Below, piece by piece: positions 1-8,490 of a stretch of DNA of 64,000 nucleotides (within the stretch, counting starts at the first letter, position 1; each line of letters starts with the position of its first letter). The stretch is from NCBI GenBank assembly GCA_035525225.1, contig DATLFA010000061.1, positions 149,714 through 213,713 of the forward strand, in the 5' to 3' direction. The stretch is from DATLFA01 sp035525225 (GTDB taxonomy: Bacteria > Actinomycetota > Acidimicrobiia > Acidimicrobiales > WLNW01). The position numbers and the translations under genes were made by a program. The notes beneath the pieces were generated by a model. That model ran no database searches. It saw nothing but the letters and a program-made list of their open reading frames with translations, and was not told where the DNA came from.

Positions 1-1440
1 GCCGCAGAGACGCCACCGTTCACGATCGACGACCGCACCGACCAGGTCGATGAGAACGTCCGACTCCGTTATCGCTACCTCGACCTCCGACGCGACCGCA
101 TGCAGCGCAACCTGAGAATCCGGGCGGCCGTCAACAGCGCGATCCGGTCTGCGATGGAGCGGCAGGGCTTCGTCGAAGTCGAAACTCCCATGCTGATGCC
201 ATCGACCCCGGAGGGCGCTCGCGAGTTCCTCGTACCGTCGCGCAAGGAACCAGGCTCGTTCTACGCACTCCCACAGTCGCCGCAACTCTTCAAGCAATTG
301 TTGATGGTCGGTGGATTCGATCGCTATTTCCAGATCGCGCGGTGCTTGCGCGACGAGGATCTGCGTGCCGACCGGCAGTACGAGTTCATGCAACTCGATG
401 CCGAGATGAGCTTCGTCGATCAGGACGATGTGCTCGAAGCGATCAGCGAAGCAGTGCTCGACGCGGCCCAGGTGACCATCGGTGAGCGCCCCGACGTGAT
501 CCCGCGCATGACCTGGCACGACGCCATGGATCGATTCGGCGTCGACAAGCCCGACCTCCGCTTCGGGATGGAACTCGTCGAGCTCACCCCGATGTTCGCC
601 GCGACGTCGTTCAAGGCGTTCGCCGGGGCGGCGGCGATCAAGGCCATCCGCCACGCCGGGGCATCGTCGACGACGTCACGCAACCAGCTCGACGCGCTCA
701 CCGATCGCGCGAAGAAGATCGGTGCCAAGGGTCTCGTATGGATGCGTGTCGGCGACGAACGGGTCCTCGATTCGCCGGTCGCCAAGTTCCTCTCCGACGA
801 CGAAAAGTCGGCGATCGTCGCGGCGACCGATGCGCAGCCGGGCGACATGTTGTATCTCGTCGCCGACGAATGGGCAATGACGTGTGACGTGCTCGGGCAA
901 CTGCGCAACGACCTGGGTCGCCCGCCCGTGCATCAAGGTCCGTACCGCTACGTGTGGATCGTCGACTTCCCGATGTTCGTCGGCGTCGATGCGGTGACCG
1001 GCATCCCCAAACCGGCACACCATCCGTTCACCCGCCCGCATCCCGATGACATCAACCGCCTCGAGAGCGATCCCATGTCCGTGCGATCACGGGCCTACGA
1101 CTTGGTGCTCAACGGCTGGGAGTTGGGCTCGGGTTCGATCCGTATCCACGAGCCCGAGTTGCAACAACGCATCTTCAACCTGTTGGGCATCGCCCCCGAC
1201 GAAGCGATGAAGCGATTCGGCTTCTTCCTCACGCCGTTCCGCTATGGCGCGCCGCCCCACGGCGGGTTCGCGTTCGGCATCGATCGCCTGGTGGCAATCC
1301 TCGCGGGTGAAGACAACATCCGTGAGGTCATCGCGTTCCCCAAGACGCAATCGGGCACCGATCCGATGACCAACTCGCCGACGCCGGTCGACCCCAAGCA
1401 GTTGGCCGAACTGGGCTTGCGCGTCATCCCTCGCGCGTAG
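1..1440 (+). CDS. aspS: Aspartyl-tRNA synthetase, 5'-truncated by the window edge
   Basis: Charges tRNA-Asp with aspartate in the cytoplasm. The reading frame is open from base 1, so the start and roughly the first 110 residues (the N-terminal OB-fold anticodon-binding domain) lie outside the window; an internal ATG at 100 is not the start. The 479 visible residues show class II synthetase features: motif 1 around VEVETPML, motif 2 with RCLRDEDLRADRQYEF, a long insertion between motifs 2 and 3 that fits the bacterial GAD domain, and motif 3 as GFAFGIDRL near visible residue 424. The stop at 1438-1440 faces a convergent minus-strand gene 21 bases away. Family assignment is secure. Confidence 0.97.
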   Translation, partial: AAETPPFTIDDRTDQVDENVRLRYRYLDLRRDRMQRNLRIRAAVNSAIRSAMERQGFVEVETPMLMPSTPEGAREFLVPSRKEPGSFYALPQSPQLFKQLLMVGGFDRYFQIARCLRDEDLRADRQYEFMQLDAEMSFVDQDDVLEAISEAVLDAAQVTIGERPDVIPRMTWHDAMDRFGVDKPDLRFGMELVELTPMFAATSFKAFAGAAAIKAIRHAGASSTTSRNQLDALTDRAKKIGAKGLVWMRVGDERVLDSPVAKFLSDDEKSAIVAATDAQPGDMLYLVADEWAMTCDVLGQLRNDLGRPPVHQGPYRYVWIVDFPMFVGVDAVTGIPKPAHHPFTRPHPDDINRLESDPMSVRSRAYDLVLNGWELGSGSIRIHEPELQQRIFNLLGIAPDEAMKRFGFFLTPFRYGAPPHGGFAFGIDRLVAILAGEDNIREVIAFPKTQSGTDPMTNSPTPVDPKQLAELGLRVIPRA

Positions 1441-1461
1441 CGGCGTTCGCTCGAGAGCGAA

Positions 1462-2202
1462 CTACACAGGCACGACGTCGAATGCGACGACAACGCTGTT
1501 GGGCGGCGCGCTGCGGAACTCCGTACTCGCGACGCCGTCGACCAGCGCGCCGATGGTGTTGACTCGCAACTCGACCGCGAGGCGCCCCCGCTTCGCGATC
1601 GCGGCAGTGTCGCCGATCGGGGTGACCGTGAGTCCGATGCGTTCGAGTTCTTCGGTGAGATTCGTCATCACGACCAGTGCGGGCACCGACGTCGTGACGA
1701 AGTGCGCCCGCTGGCCGCGGTCGTATCGCATGTCGTGATCGGACAACGTGAGCGGCACCAATTCGCACGGCATCTCGATGCCGGCGATCACCTGGCCGAC
1801 GGTCACCGGCGCGGCGGCCGCACGAGCGATGGTGGCCACGCTCGACGGCGCGGGGGACGAGGTGGGCGCGACCGCGATGGTCGGCGGTGCGGCGGCGGGG
1901 GTGCGAGTTGGTGCGGGCGGTGCCGGCGTCGGTGCAGCGGGTGCCGGTGCCGCCGCGACCGCGATGGCGTCGTCGATCACCTCGGCGGCCTCGACCTCGG
2001 CGGCCTCGACCTCTGCGGCCTCGGTGGCGGCAGTGGCAGCAGCCGCGGCGCTGTCGTGGAGCGCGACGCGCATCGCCTCGCGACGGATCCGACGCTCACG
2101 CCGCCGCCGGATGGACCGGCGCACGAGGATGACCACCGATGCGAGAAACCACATCCAGAACAGGATCGCGATGACGACCATGGCAATCCCATCGGCATCC
2201 AA
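1462..2202 (-). CDS. Hypothetical single-pass membrane protein with Ala/Pro-rich linker
   Basis: Function unknown. The 246-residue frame begins with a hydrophobic segment (about residues 8-27) followed by a strongly basic RRSIRRRRERRIRRE stretch, which suggests an N-terminal membrane anchor with a cytoplasmic continuation. Residues about 60-75 repeat AAEVE three times (a 15-base DNA repeat), then a Pro/Ala linker leads to a conserved-looking alpha/beta domain of about 110 residues at the C terminus. The start is uncertain: TTG at 2202 gives the longest form, ATG at 2181 removes seven residues and keeps the membrane segment. It is transcribed convergently to aspS. I do not recognise the C-terminal domain. 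Confidence 0.7.
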   Translation of the reverse strand: MDADGIAMVVIAILFWMWFLASVVILVRRSIRRRRERRIRREAMRVALHDSAAAAATAATEAAEVEAAEVEAAEVIDDAIAVAAAPAPAAPTPAPPAPTRTPAAAPPTIAVAPTSSPAPSSVATIARAAAAPVTVGQVIAGIEMPCELVPLTLSDHDMRYDRGQRAHFVTTSVPALVVMTNLTEELERIGLTVTPIGDTAAIAKRGRLAVELRVNTIGALVDGVASTEFRSAPPNSVVVAFDVVPV

Positions 2203-2240
2203 ACGGACCCGATCAAGTATTTCCTCCGCCCGATTTCACC

Positions 2241-2308
2241 CCCGCCTCCGGTTCTTGTGTTATTCGATGTGTGTCGATGCTCGTCGAATAACACGAGAAC
2301 GGGCGGGG
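2241..2308. repeat. Long inverted repeat between divergent genes
   Basis: Arms 2241-2267 and 2284-2308 are complementary over GTTCTTGTGTTATTCGA against TCGAATAACACGAGAAC (one G-T pair), with a further CCCGCC/GGGCGGG pairing at the outer ends after a small mismatch. The loop is about 16 bases. It lies between the divergent starts at 2202 and 2325, so it is more likely an operator or cruciform-forming site than a terminator. No thymine run follows either arm. Confidence 0.6.
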
Positions 2309-2311
2309 AGG

Positions 2312-2317
2312 TAGGTT
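2312..2317 (+). promoter_or_regulatory. Predicted -10 box, leaderless start of the 2325 gene
   Basis: TAGGTT fits the TANNNT -10 consensus and ends seven bases before the ATG at 2325, so transcription would begin at or next to the start codon. No convincing -35 is visible. The same spacing recurs at many genes in this window. Confidence 0.45.
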
Positions 2318-2324
2318 CGCGGAG

Positions 2325-3212
2325 ATGACGTCCTTCCTGGCCACGATGGCGGCCCACGGCGCCGCCGCCTCCGGCGACGACCTCCCCGACTTGGGCATCT
2401 GCACGTCGACGCTGCGCGCCGACCCGTTTACGTGCACGCCCGACGATCTGCAGTCGATCATCACCGCCTCGGGCCTCGCCGGGTTTCACACGGCCTCGTT
2501 GTGGCGCATGCACTATGAGATGGCCAAGGCCGGCGGCCTGCGTGACGGCGACTTGCTGCAGTGGCTCGCCGAGGCCGAGGTGTCGGTGCTCGTCGTCGAA
2601 GCCGGCGTCGAGTGGGCCAACGGCGTGAGCGAGGCGCTCACCGACGAGGCCGACGCGCTGTTCGCGCTCGCGCACCTCGTCGGCGCGACGCATCTGCTCG
2701 CGGTGACGATGAACGAAGGCGAACTCGACCTCGCGGCCGGCCGCGCCGGGCTGGCGGCATTCGCCGACCGCGCCGCCGATGCCGGGCTCTCGTTGTCGAT
2801 CGAGTGGTTGCCCTGGACTGTGTTGCCGACGTTGTCCTCTGCATGGCAGCTGATCGAATCGGTCGACCGGGCCAACGTGGGTTTGGTCTTCGACAACTGG
2901 CACTGGCTGCGTCAACCCGGCGGACCGCAGCCCGATGTGTTGCGCACGATTCCCGGCGAACGGTTGCACTTGCTGCAATTGTGCGATGCACCCGCGGTCG
3001 CTGACGGTCCCATGCTCGAGGAGACGATGACGCGCCGGCTGTTGCCGGGTGAAGGTGCGACCGACTGGGCCGAACTGGCGCAAGTGTTCGGCGAGATCGG
3101 CGCTCGCCCGATCATCGCGCCCGAGCCGTTCAACACGGCGCGTGCCGCGCAGGGCCCCACGGTCTACGCGCACGCCATCGCCGAAGCCACTCGGCGACTG
3201 CTCGTAGGTTGA
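2325..3212 (+). CDS. Sugar phosphate isomerase/epimerase-like TIM-barrel protein
   Basis: Probably a xylose-isomerase-like (AP endonuclease family 2) TIM-barrel enzyme; the substrate cannot be read from sequence. The 295 residues have the family pattern of barrel strands ending in metal-binding acids or histidines: VLVVEAGVEW near the middle, LSIEWLPW, VGLVFDNWHW with the conserved Asp, and IIAPEPFN near the C terminus. Length is typical. The ATG at 2325 follows a -10-like TAGGTT and has no spaced Shine-Dalgarno. rarA begins 13 bases downstream. Myo-inositol catabolism or sugar epimerisation would be possible roles, but no pathway neighbours are present to decide. Confidence 0.8.
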   Translation: MTSFLATMAAHGAAASGDDLPDLGICTSTLRADPFTCTPDDLQSIITASGLAGFHTASLWRMHYEMAKAGGLRDGDLLQWLAEAEVSVLVVEAGVEWANGVSEALTDEADALFALAHLVGATHLLAVTMNEGELDLAAGRAGLAAFADRAADAGLSLSIEWLPWTVLPTLSSAWQLIESVDRANVGLVFDNWHWLRQPGGPQPDVLRTIPGERLHLLQLCDAPAVADGPMLEETMTRRLLPGEGATDWAELAQVFGEIGARPIIAPEPFNTARAAQGPTVYAHAIAEATRRLLVG

Positions 3213-3225
3213 CCGGCGAGTCCTC

Positions 3226-4581
3226 GTGGCCGACAATCTCTTTGCATCGGCTGCGCGCGACGAACTGAGCCGACGCGCACCGCTTGCGGCGCGTATGCGA
3301 CCGACAACGCTCGACGAGATCGTCGGACAAGACCATCTGTTGGGTCCCGGCAAGCCGCTGCGGGTGTTGATCGAGCGCGATCGCCTGTCGTCGGCGATCG
3401 TGTGGGGTCCGGCCGGTACCGGCAAGACGACGTTGGCCAACGTCATCGCGCGCGCCACGGCAAAGGCGTTCGTGGCGCTGTCGGCGGTCACCGCGACGGT
3501 GAAAGACGTGCGCGAAACAGTGGCCGTTGCGCAGGACCGCCTTGGCCAGCACGGTCAGGGGACGATCTTGTTCCTCGACGAGGTGCATCGATTCAACAAG
3601 GCGCAACAAGATGCGCTGTTGCCCGCGGTCGAGTCGGGCGTCCTCGTACTGATCGGCGCCACGACGGAGAATCCCTTCTTCGAAGTGAACCCGCCGCTGC
3701 TGTCTCGCTCGACGCTGTTCCGGCTCGAACCTCTCGACGACGATGCCATCGCCGAATTGTTGCGGCGCGGCCTGGCACTCGAGCGCGCGACGGTCACCGA
3801 GGAGGCCCTCGCCCATCTGATCACCATCGCGAATGGCGACGGACGGCACGCGCTCACGACACTCGAAGTGGCCATCGTGCTCGCGTCGTCGCGCCCGTCG
3901 ACCGCGGCGCGTGCGGAGACTGCGGCTACCGTGGTCGAATTGGTCGATGCCGAGGCCGCGGCGGGTGCCAAGTCGCTGCGCTATGGCGAAGACGAGCACT
4001 ACGACGTGATCAGCGCGTTCATCAAGAGCATTCGCGGCTCTGATGCCGACGCGGGGCTCTACTGGTTGGCGCGCATGCTGGAAGCCGGTGAGGACGCCCG
4101 CTTCATTGCTCGCCGCCTTGTGATCCTGGCCTCAGAAGACATCGGCATGGCCGACCCGACGAGCTTGTTGATTGCGAATGCAGCAGCGCATGCGATCGAG
4201 TTCGTCGGGTTGCCCGAGGCGCAACTCAACCTGTCCCAGGCGGTGGTGCATCTCGCGACCGCGCCGAAGTCGAATCGGTCGTACCTCGCGCTGTCCCGCG
4301 CCCAAGAAGCAGCGAAGCGAACGCGCGGTGCCGGCTTGGTGCCCGGCCATCTCCGCGATGCGCATTACAAGGGAGCGGCCAAGCTCGGACACGGCAAGGG
4401 CTACGTCTATCCGCACGACGATCCGACAGGTTGGGTCGCGCAGAACTATCGTCCCGCCGAAGTGGCAGACGACGTGTACTACGAACCGTCCGACCACGGG
4501 CACGAATCAGTGATCGCGGAGCGCCTCGGTGCTCGGCCACCACGCAACAGCGGTGAGGGGATCAGCGATGAGCGCCATTGA
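3226..4581 (+). CDS. rarA: Replication-associated recombination protein A (MgsA/RarA family AAA ATPase)
   Basis: RarA is a clamp-loader-like AAA+ ATPase that acts at stalled or gapped replication forks. The 451-residue protein starts at GTG 3226 and shows Walker A GPAGTGKTT at residues 61-69, Walker B ILFLDEVHRFNK at about 115-126, and the family-specific GATTENPFFEVNPPLLSRS segment at about 143-161. The C-terminal half carries the tetramerisation region (SDADAGLYWLARMLEAGED and HYKGAAKLGHGKGY). Its end overlaps the start of the next gene by 14 bases, so the two are probably co-transcribed. In other actinobacteria rarA likewise precedes a DUF948-type gene and alaS. Confidence 0.96.
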   Translation: MADNLFASAARDELSRRAPLAARMRPTTLDEIVGQDHLLGPGKPLRVLIERDRLSSAIVWGPAGTGKTTLANVIARATAKAFVALSAVTATVKDVRETVAVAQDRLGQHGQGTILFLDEVHRFNKAQQDALLPAVESGVLVLIGATTENPFFEVNPPLLSRSTLFRLEPLDDDAIAELLRRGLALERATVTEEALAHLITIANGDGRHALTTLEVAIVLASSRPSTAARAETAATVVELVDAEAAAGAKSLRYGEDEHYDVISAFIKSIRGSDADAGLYWLARMLEAGEDARFIARRLVILASEDIGMADPTSLLIANAAAHAIEFVGLPEAQLNLSQAVVHLATAPKSNRSYLALSRAQEAAKRTRGAGLVPGHLRDAHYKGAAKLGHGKGYVYPHDDPTGWVAQNYRPAEVADDVYYEPSDHGHESVIAERLGARPPRNSGEGISDERH

Positions 4582-5044
4582 CGTTGCGGCGGTCGTCGCG
4601 ATCGTGTTGTGCCTTGCCGGCGCGGCCTTATTCGCGATCATGGTCCGCCGCATGGTCCGGGCATTGCGCGACCTCGACGCACTCGCCGAGAGCCTGCGCG
4701 TCGAGGCGGTGCCGCTCGTGAGCAACCTCCGGGCCACGGTCCGTCAAGCAGGCGACGATCTGGATCGAGTCGAGGCGGTGCTCGGCAAGGCCGAGACCAT
4801 CGCGACCACCGTCGATGCCGCGTCGCGGCTGACCTACCGGGCGTTGCGGCCGCCGCTGGTGAAGACGATGGCGTTCATGTCGGGGGCCGGTCGCGCCACC
4901 CGGCGGCTGCGGGGCCTGGAAGCCAAGGCGATCGAGGCCAAGGCGATCGACGCGAAAGCCATCGGCGCGAAGGCCGGCGACAGCACTCGGCGTGAGCAGA
5001 ACCCACCGCGCCGAACCCGCCGCCGGCGCCGTGGGCGGCGATAG
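4568..5044 (+). CDS. DUF948-like membrane-anchored protein
   Basis: Small protein of 158 residues with one N-terminal transmembrane helix (about residues 5-25, AAVVAIVLCLAGAALFAIMV), a helical region of heptad character (RALRDLDALAESLRVEAVPL onward), and a very basic tail ending RRRRRGRR. Residues about 117-137 contain four copies of AKA-I/G-E/D/G, encoded by 15-base repeats at 4921-4977. The position between rarA and alaS and the overall build match the DUF948 family of actinobacteria, whose function is unknown. Start ATG 4568 lies inside the end of rarA. Confidence 0.75.
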   Translation: MSAIDVAAVVAIVLCLAGAALFAIMVRRMVRALRDLDALAESLRVEAVPLVSNLRATVRQAGDDLDRVEAVLGKAETIATTVDAASRLTYRALRPPLVKTMAFMSGAGRATRRLRGLEAKAIEAKAIDAKAIGAKAGDSTRREQNPPRRTRRRRRGRR

Positions 5045-5057
5045 GCGTCTTTCCCCT

Positions 5058-5130
5058 GCCAATGTGACCAGCGGCGGATTATCGCCGCCAATGTGACCAG
5101 CGGCGGATTATCGCCGCCAATGTGACTAGC
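5058..5130 (+). repeat. Dispersed palindromic tandem repeat, locus A
   Basis: Two full 29-base units and a third partial one. Each full unit has a palindromic core GCGGCG-GATTAT-CGCCGC followed by CAATGTGAC. The same core occurs at 12837-12893 and, inverted, at 52351-52436. The third unit changes ACCAGC to ACTAGC, and this single base creates the -10-like TAGCCT of the next gene. See findings. Confidence 0.85.
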
Positions 5131-5132
5131 CT
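5127..5132 (+). promoter_or_regulatory. Predicted -10 box at the edge of repeat locus A
   Basis: TAGCCT ends six bases before the ATG at 5139, consistent with a leaderless transcript. The box is formed at the degenerate 3' end of the repeat array. Confidence 0.5.
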
Positions 5133-5138
5133 GGTCGG

Positions 5139-5447
5139 ATGCCCAAGAGAGCGTTCTGGACCGTTGTCGGGTACGGCGCGGGTATCGCTTCCACGGTCAT
5201 GGTCAAGCGCCGGGTGCGGCGCACGGTCAATCGTTATGCGCCGTCGGAGGTGCGCAGCGCCGTTACTGCAAGAGGTACCGACGTCGTCGACCGCGCCAAG
5301 CGAGTCACCACCGAGATCCGCGCCGCAGCCGACGAAGGACTGCGGGCAATGCGGATTCGACGGCAGGAACTCGATGACGAATTCGTGCTGCCGAGCGAGA
5401 TCCAGACGAGTGATCTCCGCCAGCCCGGTCGAATAGGCAATCGATAG
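5139..5447 (+). CDS. Small conserved protein upstream of alaS (DUF6167-like position)
   Basis: A 102-residue basic protein starting MPKRAFWTVVGYGAGIAST. The N-terminal 22 residues are weakly hydrophobic with glycines and may insert in or contact the membrane; then comes KRRVRRTVNRY and a helical region ending in LDDEF. In actinobacteria a short uncharacterised gene often occupies this place between the DUF948 gene and alaS, which supports a real gene, but no function is known. The start ATG 5139 is preceded by TAGCCT, six bases away. Confidence 0.7.
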   Translation: MPKRAFWTVVGYGAGIASTVMVKRRVRRTVNRYAPSEVRSAVTARGTDVVDRAKRVTTEIRAAADEGLRAMRIRRQELDDEFVLPSEIQTSDLRQPGRIGNR

Positions 5448-5462
5448 CTCCACCGAGCGCCC

Positions 5463-5468
5463 TACAAT
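5463..5468 (+). promoter_or_regulatory. Predicted -10 box for alaS
   Basis: TACAAT, a good match to TATAAT, ends eight bases before the GTG start of alaS at 5477. Transcription would start at or within a base or two of the GTG, giving a leaderless message. Confidence 0.55.
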
Positions 5469-5476
5469 CTGCGGTC

Positions 5477-8044
5477 GTGAACGCGAACGAGTTGCGCCGC
5501 GCTTTCGTCGATTTCTTCGTGAGCAGGGAGCACCACCACGAGGCTTCGGCGAGTCTCATCCCGCATGACCCGACATTGCTCTTCACCGTCGCGGGTATGG
5601 TTCCGTTCAAGCCGTACTTCCTGGGCGACGAGGTCGCGCCATGGCCACGGGCGGTCACGGTGCAGAAGTGCGTCCGCGCCGGCGGCAAGCACAACGACCT
5701 CGACGAGATCGGCCACACGTCGCGCCACCTGACGTTCTTCGAGATGCTGGGCAACTTCAGCTTCGGCGACTACTTCAAAGAGCGGGCCATTCCGTACGCG
5801 TGGGAGTTCGTCACTCGGACCCTCGGTCTCGACCCTCACCGACTCTGGGTCACGGTGCATGTCAGCGACGACGACGCAGCCGAGATCTGGCGCGACGTGG
5901 TGGGCGTGCCCGCCGAGCGCATCCAACGTCTCGATGAGGACAATTACTGGCGCATGGCCGACACCGGTCCGTGTGGGCCATGCTCGGAGATCTTCTGGGA
6001 CAAGGGCCCGGCCTACGGCGCCGATGGTGGCCCGGCGCACGGGGGCGCCGAGCGGTTCGTCGAGATCTGGAACCTCGTGTTCATGCAGTTCGATCAACGC
6101 GCCGACGGCACGTTGGTCCCATTGCCCCGGCCGAGCATCGATACCGGGGCCGGCCTCGAGCGCATCTTGGCGGTATTGCAGGACGTCGATTCGGTGTGGG
6201 ACACCGAGGAGTTCCAGCAACTGCTGGCGGTCGCGTCGCGTCTCGCCGGCCGGCGCTATGGGTCCGAACCCCGCTCTGACGTGTCGCTGCGCATTCTCGC
6301 GGACCACGCGCGCTCGACGGCGTTCTTGGTGAACGACGGCGTGTTCCCTTCGAACAACGATCGCGGCTACGTGCTGCGGCGAATCATGCGGCGCGCGATC
6401 CGTCACGCCTACATCGTGGGGATCGAAGAGCTGGTGTTGCCCGCGATGATCGACTCGGTCGTCGACATCATGGGCGCCGACTATCCGGAGCTGGCGAAGA
6501 ATCACGATTTCATCCGTGAGGTCGCGCAGCGCGAAGAAGAGCGGTTCCGCCAGACTTTGAAGACCGGCTCGGGCATCCTCGATGTCGAGCTCGATCAACT
6601 CGCGGCCGCGGGTGGGACCACGTTGTCCGGTGCTGTCGCGTTCCTCCTCCACGACACCTACGGGTTCCCGCTCGAGGTCACGCAAGAAATCGTCGCTGAA
6701 CGCAATCTGACCGTCGACAACGACGGCTTCGCGAGTGCGATGCAACAGCAACGCAAGCGTGCAAAAGATGCGCGCAAGGTCGAAGGGGGCACCGTCGACC
6801 TCGAGCCCTATCTCGACGTGCTCGCCACGTTCGGGCCGACAGAGTTCGTCGGCCGCGATCACTACGAGATCGAAAGTCGTGTGCTGCATGTCGACGACAC
6901 CTCGATCGTGCTCGATCGCACTCCGTTCTACGCAGAGTCCGGCGGTCAGGTCGGCGATACGGGCACCATCACCGGTCCCTCGGGTGTCGTCCGCGTCATC
7001 GACACGCAGTCGATTGCGGGCGCCTTGAGCCGTCACATCGTCGAACCCGTCGACGGCCACATCGAAGTCGGCCAGACCGTGATGGCTTCGATCGACGCCG
7101 AGCGGCGCGATGCCATCCGCCGTCACCACACCGGTACCCACATCTTGCATTGGGCGTTGCGCACCGTGCTGGGCGAACACGTGAAGCAGCAGGGTTCGTA
7201 CGTGGGTCCCGACCGCTTGCGCTTCGATTTCTCGCACTACCAAGGTCTGACCGACGTCGAGATCCGCGCCATCGAAGACCTCGCCAATCACGAAGTGTTG
7301 GCCAATGCGCGCGTGCGCCACTACGAAACCACCAAGGACAACGCCGAGCAGCTGGGCGCCATCGCATTCTTCGGCGACAAGTACGGCGATATCGTGCGCG
7401 TGCTCGAAGCGGGGGAACGGTCGCTCGAGCTGTGTGGCGGCACGCATGTGCGCGCACTGGGCGACATCGGTCCGATGAAGATCGTGTCCGAGGGTTCGAT
7501 CGGCTCCAACATCCGCCGCCTCGAGGCGATTGCCGGATTCGGACCCATCGATCGCCTGCGCGACGAAGAAGCGACGCTCGCGCGTGCGGCCGAGCTCGTC
7601 GGTGTGCCTGCGGGCGAGCTGGTCCAGGGCATCGAGAAGCGTCTCGCGGAGAACAAAGAGCTCGCGGCTGAATTGCGGCAACTGCGCCAGCAACTCGCGT
7701 CGGCCGGTGCCGGCGAACTCGCGGCGCAGGCGATCGACGGCATCGTCGTGGCCCGTCACGACGGCGTCGATCGCGACGCACTGCGCGACCTCGCGTTCGC
7801 GGTGCGCGACCAACCGGGTGTGCGTGCAGTGATCTTGGGTGGAGCGCCCGAGGGCGGCGGCGCGGCGCTGGTCTCGGCCGTGGCCAAAGGCTCGGGACTT
7901 CACGCCGGCGAACTGATTGCCGACGCGGCCAAGCTCATCAAGGGCGGAGGCGGCAAGGGCGCCGACTTCGCGGTTGCCGGTGGCAAAGACGCCGCGGGCA
8001 TCGACGCGGCGTTGGCGGCCGCGCGCGCCGCGACAGGGCTGTGA
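5477..8044 (+). CDS. alaS: Alanyl-tRNA synthetase
   Basis: Attaches alanine to tRNA-Ala and clears mischarged Ser/Gly. The 855 residues begin at GTG with NELRRAFVDFF, the usual AlaRS start. The class II core shows LTFFEMLGNFSFGDYFK and GAGLERILAVLQ (motif 3). The editing domain has the zinc motif HHTGTH at about residue 549 and CGGTHV with Cys653. The C-Ala/DHHA1 domain ends with GGGGKGADFAVAGGKD, which binds the tRNA elbow. Length is slightly short of the usual 875-900. It overlaps ruvX by four bases (GTGA), starting a tightly coupled alaS-ruvX-mltG-aroE operon. Confidence 0.98.
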   Translation: MNANELRRAFVDFFVSREHHHEASASLIPHDPTLLFTVAGMVPFKPYFLGDEVAPWPRAVTVQKCVRAGGKHNDLDEIGHTSRHLTFFEMLGNFSFGDYFKERAIPYAWEFVTRTLGLDPHRLWVTVHVSDDDAAEIWRDVVGVPAERIQRLDEDNYWRMADTGPCGPCSEIFWDKGPAYGADGGPAHGGAERFVEIWNLVFMQFDQRADGTLVPLPRPSIDTGAGLERILAVLQDVDSVWDTEEFQQLLAVASRLAGRRYGSEPRSDVSLRILADHARSTAFLVNDGVFPSNNDRGYVLRRIMRRAIRHAYIVGIEELVLPAMIDSVVDIMGADYPELAKNHDFIREVAQREEERFRQTLKTGSGILDVELDQLAAAGGTTLSGAVAFLLHDTYGFPLEVTQEIVAERNLTVDNDGFASAMQQQRKRAKDARKVEGGTVDLEPYLDVLATFGPTEFVGRDHYEIESRVLHVDDTSIVLDRTPFYAESGGQVGDTGTITGPSGVVRVIDTQSIAGALSRHIVEPVDGHIEVGQTVMASIDAERRDAIRRHHTGTHILHWALRTVLGEHVKQQGSYVGPDRLRFDFSHYQGLTDVEIRAIEDLANHEVLANARVRHYETTKDNAEQLGAIAFFGDKYGDIVRVLEAGERSLELCGGTHVRALGDIGPMKIVSEGSIGSNIRRLEAIAGFGPIDRLRDEEATLARAAELVGVPAGELVQGIEKRLAENKELAAELRQLRQQLASAGAGELAAQAIDGIVVARHDGVDRDALRDLAFAVRDQPGVRAVILGGAPEGGGAALVSAVAKGSGLHAGELIADAAKLIKGGGGKGADFAVAGGKDAAGIDAALAAARAATGL

Positions 8045-8490
8045 CGGGCCCGAGCGGGCAGACCGGTGGCCGGGCCATCGGTCTCGACCTCGGCGCCAAG
8101 AGAATCGGCGTCGCGGTCAGCGACTCCGATCGCACGGTGGCCACGCCCATCGAGGTGGTCACCCGAAGCCGCGATATGGCCCGTGACCGCCTGCGCATCG
8201 GTGAGATCGTGCAGGAGTGGGAGGCAACGACGGTGGTCGTCGGTCTCCCGCTGTCACTGTCGGGCCAGGTCGGACCAGCCGCAAAGGCCGCCCTGGCCGA
8301 GGTCGAGGCCCTTCGTGCCACCCTCCGCGTGCAGGTCGAGACCTACGATGAGCGGCTGAGCACGCTCACCGCCGAACGGAGCCTGATGGAGCAATCGCTA
8401 CGCGCGCCGGCGCGCCGCCGTGTCGTCGACAAGGTGGCTGCGGCCGTGATGCTCCAGGCATGGCTCGATCGGGGCCGGTCGAGATCATGA
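8041..8490 (+). CDS. ruvX: Holliday junction resolvase-like protein RuvX (YqgF)
   Basis: RNase H-fold nuclease of the YqgF family, implicated in pre-16S rRNA 5' end processing and proposed as a junction resolvase. The 149 residues show GLDLGAKRIGVAVSD with catalytic Asp16, the VVVGLPLSLSGQVGP strand/loop, and YDERLSTLTAE. The start GTG 8041 overlaps the alaS stop; its end overlaps the mltG start (ATGA). The first eight codons (MTGPSGQT) carry a partial copy of the GGGCCCGAGC repeat that also sits in mltG and def, so the very N terminus looks like repeat-derived sequence rather than conserved protein. Confidence 0.95.
   Translation: MTGPSGQTGGRAIGLDLGAKRIGVAVSDSDRTVATPIEVVTRSRDMARDRLRIGEIVQEWEATTVVVGLPLSLSGQVGPAAKAALAEVEALRATLRVQVETYDERLSTLTAERSLMEQSLRAPARRRVVDKVAAAVMLQAWLDRGRSRS

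Noticed and set aside
5058..5130. CRISPR-like repeat array (loci A, B and C)
   Set aside because: Units are directly adjacent with no unique spacers, and no cas genes are present.
5462..7903. A long open frame of about 813 codons on the minus strand opposite alaS
   Set aside because: It mirrors the codon structure of the certain alaS gene; long antisense frames are expected in GC-rich DNA. Its sequence is Arg/His/Asp-rich without domains.
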